Of a DNA stretch of 64,000 nt, positions 18,891-27,081 are shown in pieces (position 1 is the stretch's first letter; each line of letters begins with the position of its first letter). A model generated the notes under the pieces. The model saw only the letters and a program-made list of their open reading frames with translations. It made no database searches and was not told the DNA's origin. This DNA is from Holophaga sp. (GTDB lineage: Bacteria > Acidobacteriota > Holophagae > Holophagales > Holophagaceae): NCBI GenBank assembly GCA_016715205.1, contig JADKBC010000004.1, positions 62,001 to 126,000 on the forward strand. Reading direction: 5' to 3'. The position numbers and the translations under genes are program-made.

Positions 18891-18911
18891 GCCAATTGGG
18901 GGCGAATTGGC
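18891..18911. other. Inverted repeat in the divergent intergenic region
   Basis: GCCAATT and AATTGGC, 7 bp perfect, separated by GGGGGCG, lie midway in the 141-bp gap between the divergent BNR and dehydrogenase genes. A second, 9-bp arm pair (GGCCTTGGT and AACCAAGCC) lies about 20 bp further on. The position suits an operator or an RNA hairpin; no regulator can be named. Confidence 0.35.
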
Positions 18912-18974
18912 TAGCCTGATCTGCGGCGCGGCCTTGGTCGACGCCTGAACCAAGCCACCTTTCAAGGAGTTGCC

Positions 18975-19934
18975 ATGAGCAAGCTGCGGGTCGCCGTTTC
19001 AGGAGTGGGGAGTCTGGGGCAGCATCATGCCCGCATCGCGGCGGCCTCCGAGCGTGTGGAACTTGTGGCGGTGGTGGATCCCAGCGAAGCGCGGGGTCGT
19101 GAGATTGCCGAAAAATTCGGGACCAGTTGGGCGGCTACCCTGACCGAAGTGCTGCCGAAGGTGGATGCGGTGCAGATTGCCGCGCCCACGGGTTTCCATC
19201 ACGGCATCGGCGTGGAAGTGCTGGCTGCGGGCAAGCACGTGATCATGGAAAAACCCCTGGCGGCGTCCCTGCCTGAGGGCGAGGCGCTTCTCCAGGCGCT
19301 GCGCCAGGCCCAGGCGATCAATCCCAAACTGGTGGCTGCAGTGGGCCATCTGGAGCGCTTCAATCCCGCCGTGCAGGCGCTGCGTCGCCTGGGCTTCAAG
19401 CCCCGGTTTGCCGAGGCCACCCGCGTGTCACCCTTTCCCATGCGCAGCATGGAAGTGGACGTGATCATGGACGTGATGATCCACGACCTGGATCTGTTGC
19501 TGGCCCTTTGGGGCAAGCCCGTCACCAGCGTGGAAGCCGTGGGCGTGCCCGTGCTCACCAAATATGCAGACCTGGTTAACGCGCGCTTGAGCTTTGAGGG
19601 CGGTGGTTTTGCCACGGTCACCGCCAGCCGAGTGGCGCGCAAGAAAGAGCGCACCTTCCGGGCCTTTGGCGAAAACGCCTACGCCAGCTTGGATTTCGCC
19701 ACCCAGAAGCTGGAAGTGCTGCGGCTAGTGGCCGGCACCAATGGCCCCGAGGTGGTTCCGGAAGTGGTGGACATCGTGCAAGATGAGCCCCTAAAACTCG
19801 AGCTGGAAGCCTTTTACACCGCCTGCCTGGGAGAAACCGGCGAAACCGTGAGCTGGTCCGATGCCTTCGAAGCCATGCGGGTGGCGGAGCAGGTGCAGAG
19901 GGCCGTGGCCAAGAGCCTCGAAGCACTGCAGTAG
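18975..19934 (+). CDS. Gfo/Idh/MocA-family NAD(P)-dependent dehydrogenase
   Basis: 319 residues. The dinucleotide loop is SGVGSLGQHHA (9-19), close to the start; the conserved EKPL with catalytic Lys is at 92-95; a His-bearing helix (DVMIHDLDLLL) follows in the substrate domain. AAGGAG precedes the ATG. Sugar-nucleotide C3 dehydrogenases of lipid A and O-antigen pathways have this size and the VGHLERFNPA motif, which is why a UDP-sugar is the likeliest substrate, but no partner aminotransferase lies next to it. Confidence 0.8.
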   Translation: MSKLRVAVSGVGSLGQHHARIAAASERVELVAVVDPSEARGREIAEKFGTSWAATLTEVLPKVDAVQIAAPTGFHHGIGVEVLAAGKHVIMEKPLAASLPEGEALLQALRQAQAINPKLVAAVGHLERFNPAVQALRRLGFKPRFAEATRVSPFPMRSMEVDVIMDVMIHDLDLLLALWGKPVTSVEAVGVPVLTKYADLVNARLSFEGGGFATVTASRVARKKERTFRAFGENAYASLDFATQKLEVLRLVAGTNGPEVVPEVVDIVQDEPLKLELEAFYTACLGETGETVSWSDAFEAMRVAEQVQRAVAKSLEALQ

Positions 19935-19945
19935 TCGCCCCAGGA

Positions 19946-20908
19946 ATGCCTTTTTTCGATCTCGCCTCCCTGACCAAGCCCCTGGTGACGGCGCCGCTGG
20001 CGCTTCAACACCTGGACCTTGATCAGGATCGGCGGGAGCAGCTTGGGTTCAGGGACCGCATTGAGCCGCTGACGGTTCGTCAGTTGCTCTCCCATTCCGC
20101 CGGACTGCCCGCCTGGCTTCCCTACACGGGCGAGCCTTTGGCAACACAACTCCGGCGAGGCCTTCCGCAATCTGCTCATCCCCTTTTCTGCCAGGGCAGG
20201 CCAGGCACCAGCCTCTATTCGGATCTTGGCTACCGCCTCCTGGCCGAATTGCTGGAACAGGAACTGGGCGAACCATTTGCCACCCTTGGGCAAAGGCTCA
20301 CCGGCCTTTCTCCTGCGCCTTGGGGGCAATGCCCCATGGGGATTCCCGATGGGCCCGACGCGGCGGCGTGGATCCTGGCGGAGCCTTCATCTGCCTTCCC
20401 TGAGCGAGCAGAGAATCTACCTCACGACGCCAATGCCAGGGCGGGAATGACTGGCCATGCGGGGTTTGGTGCCACCGGCGACCAGATGAGAGCTTGGCTG
20501 CACAACTGGCTAGAGGAGGGATTTCCCACCCGCATGGCGGTGGAAACGGCCTGGGCCGAGGATGGCGCGATCTGGGGCCTGGGGCTGCATCGGGTTTTCG
20601 ATGGCGAAGGCCGGTTTGGACAAGTGCTGAACCAGCTTCCAAACAGGTTTTCCGGTGTTCATGTGGTGGAAGACACTCGCTTTCAATCGCCTCCTGAACT
20701 CCCCCCACTTTCCTCGGCCTCCGGCAGCCCCACGGAGTTCTGGATGCATCTCGCCTACACCGGGCCAGCGCTCTTTGTGCGCCCTTCGGATGGCTTCTGT
20801 CTTTGCCTACTCCTGCATCGACAGGGGCCGGAAGGGCAGATGCTCAGCATGGAGACCCTTCGCGCTCGGCGGTGGGAAGTGCTAATGGAATTTCTGGCTC
20901 GGATCTAA
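19946..20908 (+). CDS. Serine hydrolase of the class C beta-lactamase fold, short N-terminus
   Basis: 320 residues. It begins almost at the active site: S8-L-T-K11 is the SxxK pair, Y91-S-D93 stands for the YxN element, and HDANAR followed by TGHAGFGAT is typical of this family's bacterial esterase/peptidase-like members. Family members normally have 50-80 residues before SxxK. I checked upstream: no ATG, GTG or TTG occurs in frame between the stop at 19784 and ATG 19946, so the short start is real unless CTG is used. No signal peptide, hence probably cytoplasmic. Starts 11 bases after the dehydrogenase stop. Confidence 0.7.
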   Translation: MPFFDLASLTKPLVTAPLALQHLDLDQDRREQLGFRDRIEPLTVRQLLSHSAGLPAWLPYTGEPLATQLRRGLPQSAHPLFCQGRPGTSLYSDLGYRLLAELLEQELGEPFATLGQRLTGLSPAPWGQCPMGIPDGPDAAAWILAEPSSAFPERAENLPHDANARAGMTGHAGFGATGDQMRAWLHNWLEEGFPTRMAVETAWAEDGAIWGLGLHRVFDGEGRFGQVLNQLPNRFSGVHVVEDTRFQSPPELPPLSSASGSPTEFWMHLAYTGPALFVRPSDGFCLCLLLHRQGPEGQMLSMETLRARRWEVLMEFLARI

Positions 20909-20970
20909 CAAGCGCAGGGCTCGGGTCCGGGAATTTCAACGAAATGGTTGTGGGTTGTTAATCTGACTCC

Positions 20971-23082
20971 ATGAACGGCCCCCTCCGACTCCTCCCTCTT
21001 TTCGCGCTGGTTGCTCCCCTAGCTGCCGAGATTCCCATTCGCGTGGGCCTGGATACCCAGAACCTGGAATGGATTGTCAGCCTGGAAGGGGGCGGGGAAA
21101 TTTGCACCCGCGCTGGCAAACCCTTGTTCAAGCTGGCGCCTGGTGAGAAGCTCCGCATCTGGTGGGATAGTCGCGGGGAAGCGGATCCCACCGATGAATT
21201 TCGCCTTCAGGTGGGCGGTCCCATTGCCTTGGCGGACGCCGAGGCCCTAATGAAGCGGCTCCGGGACCTGGGCGAAGCGCCGGAACGCATCAAGGTTTCA
21301 GATGGAAATACCTGGCGGGTGCTCACGGGGCATTTCGAGAAAGCCGACCTGGCGGAACCAGTGCTCCAAAAGCTTTCCGCAAGTGGTTTTGACGAGCTCT
21401 GGGTCTCCACGGAAAAGCGCCCTGGCAAGCCCCATAAGGGCAGGGCGCTCTATGCCGTCACCGAGCGATACGAGCGGCGGGCGTTGCCCATTGAAGGGGT
21501 CTCCTTTCGTCCTCAGGGCGAGCTGACCACTGTGGTTGGAAAAGGTCGCTACCGTGGCCGGATCGAGATCTACCCCAACGCCCAGGGGCGGCTCACGGTC
21601 ATGAATACCGTGGAGTTGGAAACCTACCTCCGTGGTGTGGTGCCCAAAGAGATGGGTGCCTGGGAATTTCCCGCCATCGAAGCACTAAAGGCCCAGGCTA
21701 TTGCGGCGCGCACCTATGCTGTGGCCAATCGTGGGAAGCGGGCCAAGGAAGGCTTCGACTTGGTGGATACGGTGGCCGACCAGGTGTACGGCGGCCGGGA
21801 TGGCGAACAGAGCCTGACCGATCGCGCCATCGAGGAAACGCGGGGTCTGGTGGCGACCTATGGCGGCCATCCCATCCAGGCCCTTTTCATGGCCAACAGC
21901 GGCGGCGCCACGGTGGATAACCGTTTTGTCTTCGGCGGGGGCGCCACACCCTACCTGCAGCCCGCCATCAACTATGTGGAAAAGGCTACGGCACTGCCCT
22001 TCAAAGGAGCCTATGCCCCGGTGGGTGATCAGACCTGGTTGAGCCTGGAATTGCTGCGCCTCGCGGCCAACGAGTTCATTCCCTTTGAATGGCTGGAGGC
22101 GGAACGGCTGGCCCGGCCGCTGAGGGCCAGTGACATAAAGGAAGCCCTCGAAGGAATCACGTCGAGGCTGGCGTTGTCCGCGCCCCAGTTGAACCCCGGG
22201 CAAGGCCCCGAGCTCCTCCTCTGGCTGGCCCGCAGCCTGGACTTTGACCGCGTGGTACGGGGCCAGGAACGGGATCAGGACGCCAGTTATTTCCTGGGCG
22301 CCACCAATCTGAAAGCCCAGGACCAAATTCTCGCGGGCTTCCTCACCCGCCGTGGCCTCGTGCCGCCCTCGCTGTGGAAAACGCCTACCCTGACCTTAGG
22401 CCAGGGGTTGCAGATCCTCGGCAAGCTTTGGCAAGAACTGGAACCAGTGGAAATGACCGAAGGCACCCTGTTGCGGGATGGACAGATCCGTGTGAAGAAC
22501 GGGGGTCCGGGACCGCTCAGCCTCGCACCCGCCCTGCTGTTGGTGGAAGAAGCTCCCGGTGGCAGCCTTCGCCTGGTGGCTGAAAACGCCATCCAGGTCG
22601 GTGATCGTGTGCGTTGGCTGGCTCGCAGCGGCGGTTCGCGGCTGCTCATCCGCCGCCTGGATCCCGATGGCGCCAGTCTGGATCGCTACAATCCCACGGC
22701 CCATTGGAAGCAGGAATTGAAGGAAGCGGAGTTGTTGGACCGCCTCCAACAGAAAGCCGGAATCAAATCCCTCAAGAGCCTTGAAGTGCAGCAGAACGAG
22801 CACGGGCGGGTGCTGGAACTCACCGTGCGCGATGGCGCGGGGAAGGCCCATCGCTTCACAGGCATGCGCATTCGCGGCCTGCTTGGGCTCAAGGACAATG
22901 TGTTTGGGTTCATCCAGACCGGCACAAGGCCCACCCGCCGCTGGATTTTTTACGGCCGAGGCTGGGGCCATGGCGTGGGGATGGACCAGACCGGCGCCTA
23001 TGGCTATGCGCTGGAAGGCTGGACCTACGACCAGATTCTCAAACACTACTTCAAGGGCATCGAGCTGAAGAAAGTGGAGTGA
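20971..23082 (+). CDS. SpoIID/LytB-domain secreted cell-wall protein
   Basis: 703 residues with a short signal peptide (MNGPLRLLPLFALVAPLAA). A SPOR-like segment (about 70-150, FRLQVGGPIALADAEALMKR) precedes the SpoIID domain (from about 170), with the hallmark ETYLRGVVPKEM and EALKAQAIAARTYA. The C-terminal RGWGHGVGMDQTGAYGYA is the conserved end of the family. SpoIID of Bacillus is a lytic transglycosylase for denuded glycan; in a non-sporulating Gram-negative a role in septal peptidoglycan turnover is the reasonable inference, supported by the SPOR-like part. Its stop overlaps the aat start (TGATG). Confidence 0.85.
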   Translation: MNGPLRLLPLFALVAPLAAEIPIRVGLDTQNLEWIVSLEGGGEICTRAGKPLFKLAPGEKLRIWWDSRGEADPTDEFRLQVGGPIALADAEALMKRLRDLGEAPERIKVSDGNTWRVLTGHFEKADLAEPVLQKLSASGFDELWVSTEKRPGKPHKGRALYAVTERYERRALPIEGVSFRPQGELTTVVGKGRYRGRIEIYPNAQGRLTVMNTVELETYLRGVVPKEMGAWEFPAIEALKAQAIAARTYAVANRGKRAKEGFDLVDTVADQVYGGRDGEQSLTDRAIEETRGLVATYGGHPIQALFMANSGGATVDNRFVFGGGATPYLQPAINYVEKATALPFKGAYAPVGDQTWLSLELLRLAANEFIPFEWLEAERLARPLRASDIKEALEGITSRLALSAPQLNPGQGPELLLWLARSLDFDRVVRGQERDQDASYFLGATNLKAQDQILAGFLTRRGLVPPSLWKTPTLTLGQGLQILGKLWQELEPVEMTEGTLLRDGQIRVKNGGPGPLSLAPALLLVEEAPGGSLRLVAENAIQVGDRVRWLARSGGSRLLIRRLDPDGASLDRYNPTAHWKQELKEAELLDRLQQKAGIKSLKSLEVQQNEHGRVLELTVRDGAGKAHRFTGMRIRGLLGLKDNVFGFIQTGTRPTRRWIFYGRGWGHGVGMDQTGAYGYALEGWTYDQILKHYFKGIELKKVE

Positions 23083-23762
23083 TGCCCGTCTATCGCCTGG
23101 TCGCCGAACCGATCTTTCCCGATCCGTGGGAGGCAGAGCCTGAGGGTCTGCTGGCCATGGGGGGTGACCTTTGCGAACAGCGTCTGCTCAATGCCTATGC
23201 TCAGGGCATCTTCCCCTGGTACGGCGAGGGCGATCCCATCCTGTGGTGGTCGCCGCCCGAGCGAGCCCTGATCATTCCCGGCCAGGAACATATTCCAACC
23301 AGAGCCCTGCGCGCCATCCGTGCCGCAGCCTTTGAAATTCGAGTCGACACGGCCTTTGAGCAAGTTATTGCTGGCTGCGCCCGCATCTCGCGATCGGATC
23401 AACCCGGCACCTGGATCACCCAGGCCATGCGGAAGGCATACGTGGACCTGCACCATGCGGGTTTCGCCCATTCCTTTGAAACCTGGCAGAACGGGGAGTT
23501 GGTGGGTGGCCTCTATGGACTTTCCCTAGGCGCGGCCTTTTTTGGCGAGAGCATGTTCAGCCAGAAAAGCTATGCCAGCCGAGCCGCGTTCGCGAAGTTG
23601 TGCGCGGTGGCCAAGGCTTGGGAATTCCATTTCATCGATGGCCAGCTACCCAATGCCAATCTTCAGCAGCTTGGCGCCCAGGTCATTTCCCGTGTGGATT
23701 ACCTCGCCCGACTCGCAGCGGCCATGCGCCAGCCCACGCGGCGTGGCGCCTGGAACCTCTGA
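23082..23762 (+). CDS. aat: Leucyl/phenylalanyl-tRNA-protein transferase
   Basis: Adds Leu or Phe to N-terminal Lys/Arg, tagging proteins for ClpS/ClpAP. 226 residues. Conserved elements are present: EPEGLLAMGGDL near the start, AYAQGIFPWY, WWSPPERALI, GELVGGLYGLSLGAAFFGESMFS and FIDGQLPN. ATG 23082 overlaps the upstream TGA; a GTG one codon earlier is possible but less likely. Confidence 0.95.
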   Translation: MPVYRLVAEPIFPDPWEAEPEGLLAMGGDLCEQRLLNAYAQGIFPWYGEGDPILWWSPPERALIIPGQEHIPTRALRAIRAAAFEIRVDTAFEQVIAGCARISRSDQPGTWITQAMRKAYVDLHHAGFAHSFETWQNGELVGGLYGLSLGAAFFGESMFSQKSYASRAAFAKLCAVAKAWEFHFIDGQLPNANLQQLGAQVISRVDYLARLAAAMRQPTRRGAWNL

Positions 23763-23808
23763 TTCCGCTGGCCCTGGGTGGAGAGGCGCGCCAAGCTAAA
23801 AGCACCCT

Positions 23809-24510
23809 ATGCGATTCCCTGATCCCAGCCTTCCGCCACTGCCCGCCGACTGGCCCTTCGAGCCCAGGCCCGTATTATCGGCGCCCCTCTTGCGCGATTC
23901 AGTGAGCCTTCCTTCACTCGGAGAGGGCTGGTCGCTAATGGCCCAGGCCGATCTTCCCTTGGGTGAGGAAACGCTGATGGGTGGGGCCTTTGGTCGTGGT
24001 GGCATTCAGCGTCATGGTGAGGTAGTGTTGCGGCCCTACCGTCGGGGTGGTTTGGTGCGATTTATGAACAAGGGGATTTATCCTTCCCCAGTCCGCTTCG
24101 CAGCGGAATTCGCGGTCCATCACGCCCTTTGGCAATCGGGATTCCCAACGGTAGAGCCCTTGGGCTATGGCTGGAGGCGCAGGTACTGGGGCTACGAAGG
24201 TGTGTTCCTTACTCGCTTCGCAACCTGCGAGCCTTGGCCCCGCCATTGGCATGAAAGCCTGGAGGTCATTCCCAATCTGAAACGATTACTGGAGGCACTT
24301 TGCGACTGGGGTCTGCACGCACCTGACCTTAATGCCACCAACGTGATGGTGCGCGATGGTGGCGAGGTTCTCCTCTTGGATTGGGATCGGGCAGCGTGGG
24401 ATCCAACCGTACGGTTGATTCGTTACCAGTCTCGTCTCCTGCGCAGCCTGGCAAAGCTAGGGGCACCTCGCGAGATCATCGCTGAAATCGATCGATGGCA
24501 AGCCCCTTGA
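23809..24510 (+). CDS. Kdo-kinase-like lipopolysaccharide kinase
   Basis: 233 residues resembling the KdkA/WaaP protein-kinase-like fold that phosphorylates the LPS inner core. Visible motifs are GRGGIQRHGEVVLRPYRRGG (strand-loop with the conserved RxYRRGG), the catalytic-loop equivalent LHAPDLNATNVMV and the metal-binding DWDRA. No membrane span; such enzymes act at the inner face of the cytoplasmic membrane. The acceptor sugar cannot be told. Its stop codon overlaps the -35 box of the following promoter. Confidence 0.75.
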   Translation: MRFPDPSLPPLPADWPFEPRPVLSAPLLRDSVSLPSLGEGWSLMAQADLPLGEETLMGGAFGRGGIQRHGEVVLRPYRRGGLVRFMNKGIYPSPVRFAAEFAVHHALWQSGFPTVEPLGYGWRRRYWGYEGVFLTRFATCEPWPRHWHESLEVIPNLKRLLEALCDWGLHAPDLNATNVMVRDGGEVLLLDWDRAAWDPTVRLIRYQSRLLRSLAKLGAPREIIAEIDRWQAP

Positions 24511-24535
24511 CGAGGGCTCGACCCCATCACATAAT
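24507..24535 (+). promoter_or_regulatory. Sigma70-type promoter of the methionine/aspartate operon
   Basis: TTGACG (24507-24512) and CATAAT (24530-24535) are separated by exactly 17 bases, each one mismatch from consensus. The predicted start near 24542 lies about 22 bases before the SAM aptamer, which is the right geometry for a leader RNA. Confidence 0.75.
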
Positions 24536-24564
24536 TTCCACTCTGAGATCTTTGTCAGTTCCAT

Positions 24565-24677
24565 AGCGAGCTATCCAGAAAGGTGGAGGGACGGGCCCTG
24601 TGAAACCTTGGCAACCTGCGATTCAATTCGTAAGGTGCCAATTCCTGCCGGCGGATTTGCCGGAGAGATGTCGAGCT
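24565..24677 (+). promoter_or_regulatory. SAM-I (S-box) riboswitch aptamer
   Basis: The core matches the S-box consensus in order: AGGTGGAGGGAC, GGGCCCTGTGAAACC, TTGGCAACC, then AAGGTGCCAATTCCTGC and GGAGAGATG. P1 is formed by AGCGAGCTATC at the 5' end and GATGTCGAGCT at the 3' end, with internal mismatches. In this class SAM binding stabilises P1 and favours a downstream terminator; that terminator is present 14 bases on. It should switch off metY and following genes when SAM is plentiful. Confidence 0.93.
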
Positions 24678-24690
24678 GTATGACTGACAC

Positions 24691-24732
24691 AACCAAAAGG
24701 GGCCCGAGTAATCGGGCCCCTTTTGGTTTTTT
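24691..24732 (+). terminator. Intrinsic terminator of the SAM riboswitch
   Basis: A 17-bp perfect stem (24691-24707 with 24712-24728), loop GTAA, followed by six T. It directly follows the aptamer and precedes metY by about 120 bases, so it is the expression platform. I did not find an obvious strong antiterminator pairing; the aptamer's 3' P1 strand is the expected competitor. Confidence 0.9.
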
Positions 24733-24736
24733 GGAG

Positions 24737-24802
24737 CGAGCTAGGAGCGGCGAGACTCCCTCGACGCGCCCGGAGGCCCTGGCAACAGGGAGACAAGGGC
24801 GC
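24737..24802 (+). other. Two further leader hairpins between terminator and metY
   Basis: Hairpin 1 (24737-24763) pairs CGAG with CTCG and GGAG with CTCC. Hairpin 2 (24766-24802) pairs GCGCCC with GGGCGC and CCCTG with CAGGG around a GCAA tetraloop, with an asymmetric GGAGG/AGACAA internal loop. A third short pairing (GGCGA 24828-24832 with TCGCC 24847-24851) brackets the metY ribosome site GGAGG (24842-24846). None matches a riboswitch class I recognise. Confidence 0.5.
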
Positions 24803-24851
24803 ATCAAAAAGCCCCCCAGATGGGTAGGGCGAGGTCTACCTGGAGGTCGCC

Positions 24852-26144
24852 ATGAGCGAAAACCCAACCGTTCCAAAACGCTTTGAAACCCTGGTGCTCC
24901 ACGCGGGTCATGCGCCCGATGGCGACACCAAGAGCCGCGCAGTGCCGATCTATCAGACCAGCAGCTACGTGTTCGATTCCGCCGAACACGGGGCGCGGCT
25001 CTTCAGCCTGGAGGAGCCCGGCAACATCTACACCCGCATTGGCAACCCTACGGTGGCCGTGCTGGAACAGCGGGTGGCGGAACTCGAAGGCGGTGTGGCT
25101 GGCTTGGCGACCGCGTCGGGGCAGTCCGCCATTGCGCTCACGATCCTCACCTTGGCCAAGAGTGGCGATCACATCGTCGCGGGCAATAACCTCTACGGTG
25201 GTACCTACACGCTATTCAGTCAGAGCCTCAAGCGTCAGGGACTTGAGGTGAGTTTCGTGGATAGCGGCGATCCGGAGGCTTTCCGCCGCGCGGTGAAGCC
25301 CAACACCAAGGCCATCTATCTCGAAGCCCTGGGCAATCCGAAATTGGATGTGCCCAACTTTGAAGCTTTGGCTGCCGTGGCCAGGGAAGCGGGCGTGCCA
25401 TTGATCGTGGATAACACCCTGGCTTCCCCTTGGCTCTGCCAGCCGCTGAAGCATGGCGCCAACATTGTGGTTCACAGCGCCACCAAATTCCTGGGTGGCC
25501 ATGGCACGAGCCTGGGCGGTGTGATCGTGGATGGCGGCACCTTTGATTGGCGCAATGGCAATTTCCCCGAGTTCACCAATCCGCATCCCTCCTACCACGG
25601 TGCGATCCTGGCCGACATCGCGGGAGCCGCCGCCTTTGCGGTGAAGGCCCGTATCGAAGGGTTGCGGGATTTTGGCCCGGCCTTGTCACCCTTCAACGCG
25701 TTCCTGCTGTTGCAAGGCATTGAAACCTTGCCCCTGCGACTGGAGCGTCATGGTCAGAACGCCCTGGCGCTGGCCCAATGGCTGCAAGCCCATCCCAAGG
25801 TCGCCTGGGTGAACTACCCAGGCCTGACAGAGCATCCCAGTCACGCCCTGGCCAAGCGTTATTTCCGCTCCGGAGCCGGGTTCGGCGGCATCCTGACGTT
25901 CGGGGTCAAGGGTGGCTTGGAGGCTGGGAAAGCGGTGATCAATGGTGTTCAGCTCTTCTCGCGACTCGCCAATGTGGGTGATGCGAAGAGCCTCATCATT
26001 CATCCCGCCAGCACCACGCACCAGCAGCTCTCCACGGAAGAACGCCTGGCCACAGGGGTGACGGACGATCTGATCCGGCTTTCCGTGGGACTTGAGCACG
26101 TGGATGATCTGAAGGAAGACCTGGACCAGGCACTCAAAGGGTGA
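24852..26144 (+). CDS. metY: O-acetylhomoserine sulfhydrylase
   Basis: PLP enzyme forming homocysteine from O-acetylhomoserine and sulfide (direct sulfhydrylation). 430 residues. The start region FETLVLHAGHAPDGDTKSRA is diagnostic of the MetY branch of Cys/Met-metabolism PLP enzymes; YTRIGNPT (60-67) contacts PLP phosphate and K212 in HSATKFLGGHG is the Schiff-base lysine. It is the first gene behind the SAM riboswitch, and metX, which makes its substrate, follows after 4 bases. Confidence 0.95.
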   Translation: MSENPTVPKRFETLVLHAGHAPDGDTKSRAVPIYQTSSYVFDSAEHGARLFSLEEPGNIYTRIGNPTVAVLEQRVAELEGGVAGLATASGQSAIALTILTLAKSGDHIVAGNNLYGGTYTLFSQSLKRQGLEVSFVDSGDPEAFRRAVKPNTKAIYLEALGNPKLDVPNFEALAAVAREAGVPLIVDNTLASPWLCQPLKHGANIVVHSATKFLGGHGTSLGGVIVDGGTFDWRNGNFPEFTNPHPSYHGAILADIAGAAAFAVKARIEGLRDFGPALSPFNAFLLLQGIETLPLRLERHGQNALALAQWLQAHPKVAWVNYPGLTEHPSHALAKRYFRSGAGFGGILTFGVKGGLEAGKAVINGVQLFSRLANVGDAKSLIIHPASTTHQQLSTEERLATGVTDDLIRLSVGLEHVDDLKEDLDQALKG

Positions 26145-26148
26145 CGAG

Positions 26149-27081
26149 ATGGCATTGCTCGATGAAGCTCATACAGCGTTCCGAGTGACGGGGCAGGGCC
26201 CGGTCAAGGTGCTGCTCCTGCACGCCTTGACGGGAGGCCCCGATGCCGCCGATCGCGACGGCGTAAAAGGCTGGTGGGCACCGTTGTTCAAAGATGGCGC
26301 GCCATTTTCCGAATCCGAGGTTACGGTGTGGACGCCCAATCTCCTGGGTAGTTGTTATGGCAGCACCGGTCCTGATCACGTGGAGGATTTTCCGGCGCTG
26401 AGCACCCGGGATCAGGCCCAGGTGTTGGCGGCCTGGATCCGGAACCTGGATCTGCGTTTTGATGCGCTGATTGGTGGTTCGCTGGGTGGCATGGTGGCCT
26501 TGGAGCTGGCCCTCCTCGAGCCGGAGCGTTTTGGGGCGGTGGGTGTGATCGGGTGTGGCGCCCGATCCCATGCCTGGTTGTGGGGTACCAACGAGATTCA
26601 GCGAGCGATTTTGAAGAGTTCCAGCCTTTCCGATGCGGAAGCCATCGCCCTGGCCCGCCGGGCCGCCATGCTCACCTTTCGCACTCCGGAAAGCCTTGGG
26701 AAACGCTTTGACTCCGCGCCAGAACTTCGCGCCTGGTTGGCCTTTCACGGCGAGGCCCTGGCGGCGCGGTTTACCCGGAAAAGCTTTCTGGCGCTGTTGG
26801 ATGCCATGGATGGCCATGATGTGGGGCACGACCGCGGAGGTATCTGCGCAGCTCTTATGGGGCTGGGTGCGCCATTGTTCATCCTGGGCATGGATCCGGA
26901 CTTGATGTTCCCTCGACCGGTCACCGAGGAATTGGCTGAAGCCGCCCGGGCAGCCAAAGTGCGTTTCTCCTTGGATTGGATCGAGAGCATCCACGGCCAC
27001 GACGCCTTTCTCATTGAATGGGCGCAGGTGGAAACCTGGGTACGACGAGTGTTGCGGGGAGATGTGTCATGCGCGTATTGA
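26149..27081 (+). CDS. metX: Homoserine O-acetyltransferase-like alpha/beta hydrolase
   Basis: Expected to acetylate homoserine with acetyl-CoA for MetY. 310 residues, shorter than the usual 350-380. The nucleophile elbow is GGSLGGM with S111; LLHALTGG near 24-30 gives the oxyanion region; the C-terminal SIHGHDAFL holds the catalytic His and GMDPDLMFP the Asp. Whether acyl donor is acetyl- or succinyl-CoA cannot be read from these motifs; pairing with metY favours acetyl. It overlaps lysC by 13 bases. Confidence 0.88.
   Translation: MALLDEAHTAFRVTGQGPVKVLLLHALTGGPDAADRDGVKGWWAPLFKDGAPFSESEVTVWTPNLLGSCYGSTGPDHVEDFPALSTRDQAQVLAAWIRNLDLRFDALIGGSLGGMVALELALLEPERFGAVGVIGCGARSHAWLWGTNEIQRAILKSSSLSDAEAIALARRAAMLTFRTPESLGKRFDSAPELRAWLAFHGEALAARFTRKSFLALLDAMDGHDVGHDRGGICAALMGLGAPLFILGMDPDLMFPRPVTEELAEAARAAKVRFSLDWIESIHGHDAFLIEWAQVETWVRRVLRGDVSCAY

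Noticed and set aside
24691..24728. Perfect 17-bp inverted repeat as a possible insertion-sequence end
   Set aside because: It is followed by T6 and sits directly after a SAM aptamer, so it is a terminator hairpin.
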